This document shows positions 6,364 through 6,623 of a stretch of 6,623 nt of DNA, piece by piece (positions within the stretch are counted from its first letter, which is position 1; every line of letters starts with the position of its first letter). Source of the DNA: Thermoleophilaceae bacterium (GTDB lineage: Bacteria; Actinomycetota; Thermoleophilia; Solirubrobacterales; Thermoleophilaceae). The notes under the pieces are model-generated. The model did not search any database. It saw only the letters and a program-made list of their open reading frames with translations, and was not told the DNA's origin. The stretch lies in NCBI GenBank assembly GCA_013812005.1, contig JACCUE010000091.1, forward strand, positions 1 to 6,623, read 5' to 3'. The position numbers were made by a program, and so were the translations under genes.

Positions 6364-6623
6364 GTGGAGTACGCCCTGGCCCTGATCTTGCTCGCCGCAC
6401 TGGTGGCGCTCGTGGTCATCCGGCCTCTGATCCGCGGCGAGCGCGACGACGTGGTCGACGGGGTGCGCAAGGCCGAGCTGGAGGCGGCCAAGGAGGCCAA
6501 GTACCGGGAGATCCGAGATGCCGAGCTGGACCGCGGGATGGGCAAGCTCTCGGCCGAGGACCATCGCGCGGTGGACCGCGAGCTGCGCGCGGAGGCGATC
6601 GAGATCCTACGCGCCCTCGATGC
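6364..6623 (+). CDS. CcmI-like cytochrome c biogenesis protein, 5' part only
   Basis: The first 86 codons of a gene that runs off the window. The start is GTG at 6364, the first possible start in this frame after the ccmF stop codon and 35 bases beyond it. Residues 3-20 are a hydrophobic helix (EYALALILLAALVALVVI), followed by a charged, probably coiled-coil segment. The stretch from about residue 50 (REIRDAELDRGMGKLSAEDH) resembles the E-x-D-x3-GKLS-x-EDY signature near the N-terminus of CcmI/CycH-type proteins, which help present apocytochrome to CcmF. That match and the position after ccmEF support the call. Proteins with the same N-terminal motif but a C-terminal zinc ribbon also occur next to ccm genes, and the missing 3' end would decide. 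GAGGGGGG 14 bases upstream is too far for an ideal ribosome binding site; TAGCTT (6351-6356) fits a TANNNT -10 box seven bases before the GTG, the same gap as at ccmE, but without a -35. Confidence 0.6.
   Translation, partial: MEYALALILLAALVALVVIRPLIRGERDDVVDGVRKAELEAAKEAKYREIRDAELDRGMGKLSAEDHRAVDRELRAEAIEILRALD

Noticed and set aside
1..6623. tRNA, rRNA, CRISPR, insertion sequence or phage signals
   Set aside because: No direct repeat arrays, terminal inverted repeats, transposase or integrase motifs or tRNA-like stems were seen; coding genes account for nearly all of the window.

Overview
The window reads as ordinary chromosomal DNA from a GC-rich actinobacterium. A cytochrome c maturation system I (Ccm) cluster with a cysteine-type CcmE, GTG starts, a candidate leaderless start and secreted glycosidases with Arg/Ala-rich N-termini would fit the Thermoleophilia (Solirubrobacterales-like). 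That placement is an inference from gene content and composition, not from a marker gene.

Layout. Two divergent blocks flank a 114-base intergenic region (3653-3766). The left block runs on the minus strand: a secreted glycoside hydrolase family 2 (GH2) enzyme resembling beta-glucuronidases (1685-3652), then a second secreted TIM-barrel glycosidase of the GH39/GH5-like clan GH-A type (27-1571). They are separated by 113 bases that hold an inverted repeat and a good ribosome binding site. Both proteins have an export signal, both catalytic glutamates and paired cysteines. They probably act together outside the cell on a poly- or oligosaccharide that the sequence does not identify.

The right block runs on the plus strand and is a ccm cluster: ccmE (3767-4168), ccmF (4169-6328, starting directly after the ccmE stop codon) and the 5' part of a CcmI-like gene (6364 to the window end). 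CcmE carries haem on the outer face of the membrane and CcmF is the haem lyase that joins it to apocytochrome c. The third gene resembles the N-terminal part of CcmI-type accessory proteins.

The most notable points are: CcmE has no histidine at all and carries Cys-x3-Phe where the known cysteine-type CcmE has Cys-x3-Tyr; a promoter-like pair is placed so that the ccmE transcript could begin at the GTG start codon (leaderless); the GH2 enzyme has kept the catalytic pair but changed the Asn-x-Lys glucuronate-recognition motif; and CcmF is longer than usual because of an insert before its last membrane helix. No RNA genes, mobile elements, CRISPR arrays or phage genes were seen, and no wholly new system is evident. 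The first 26 bases lie downstream of the leftmost gene and show nothing recognisable.
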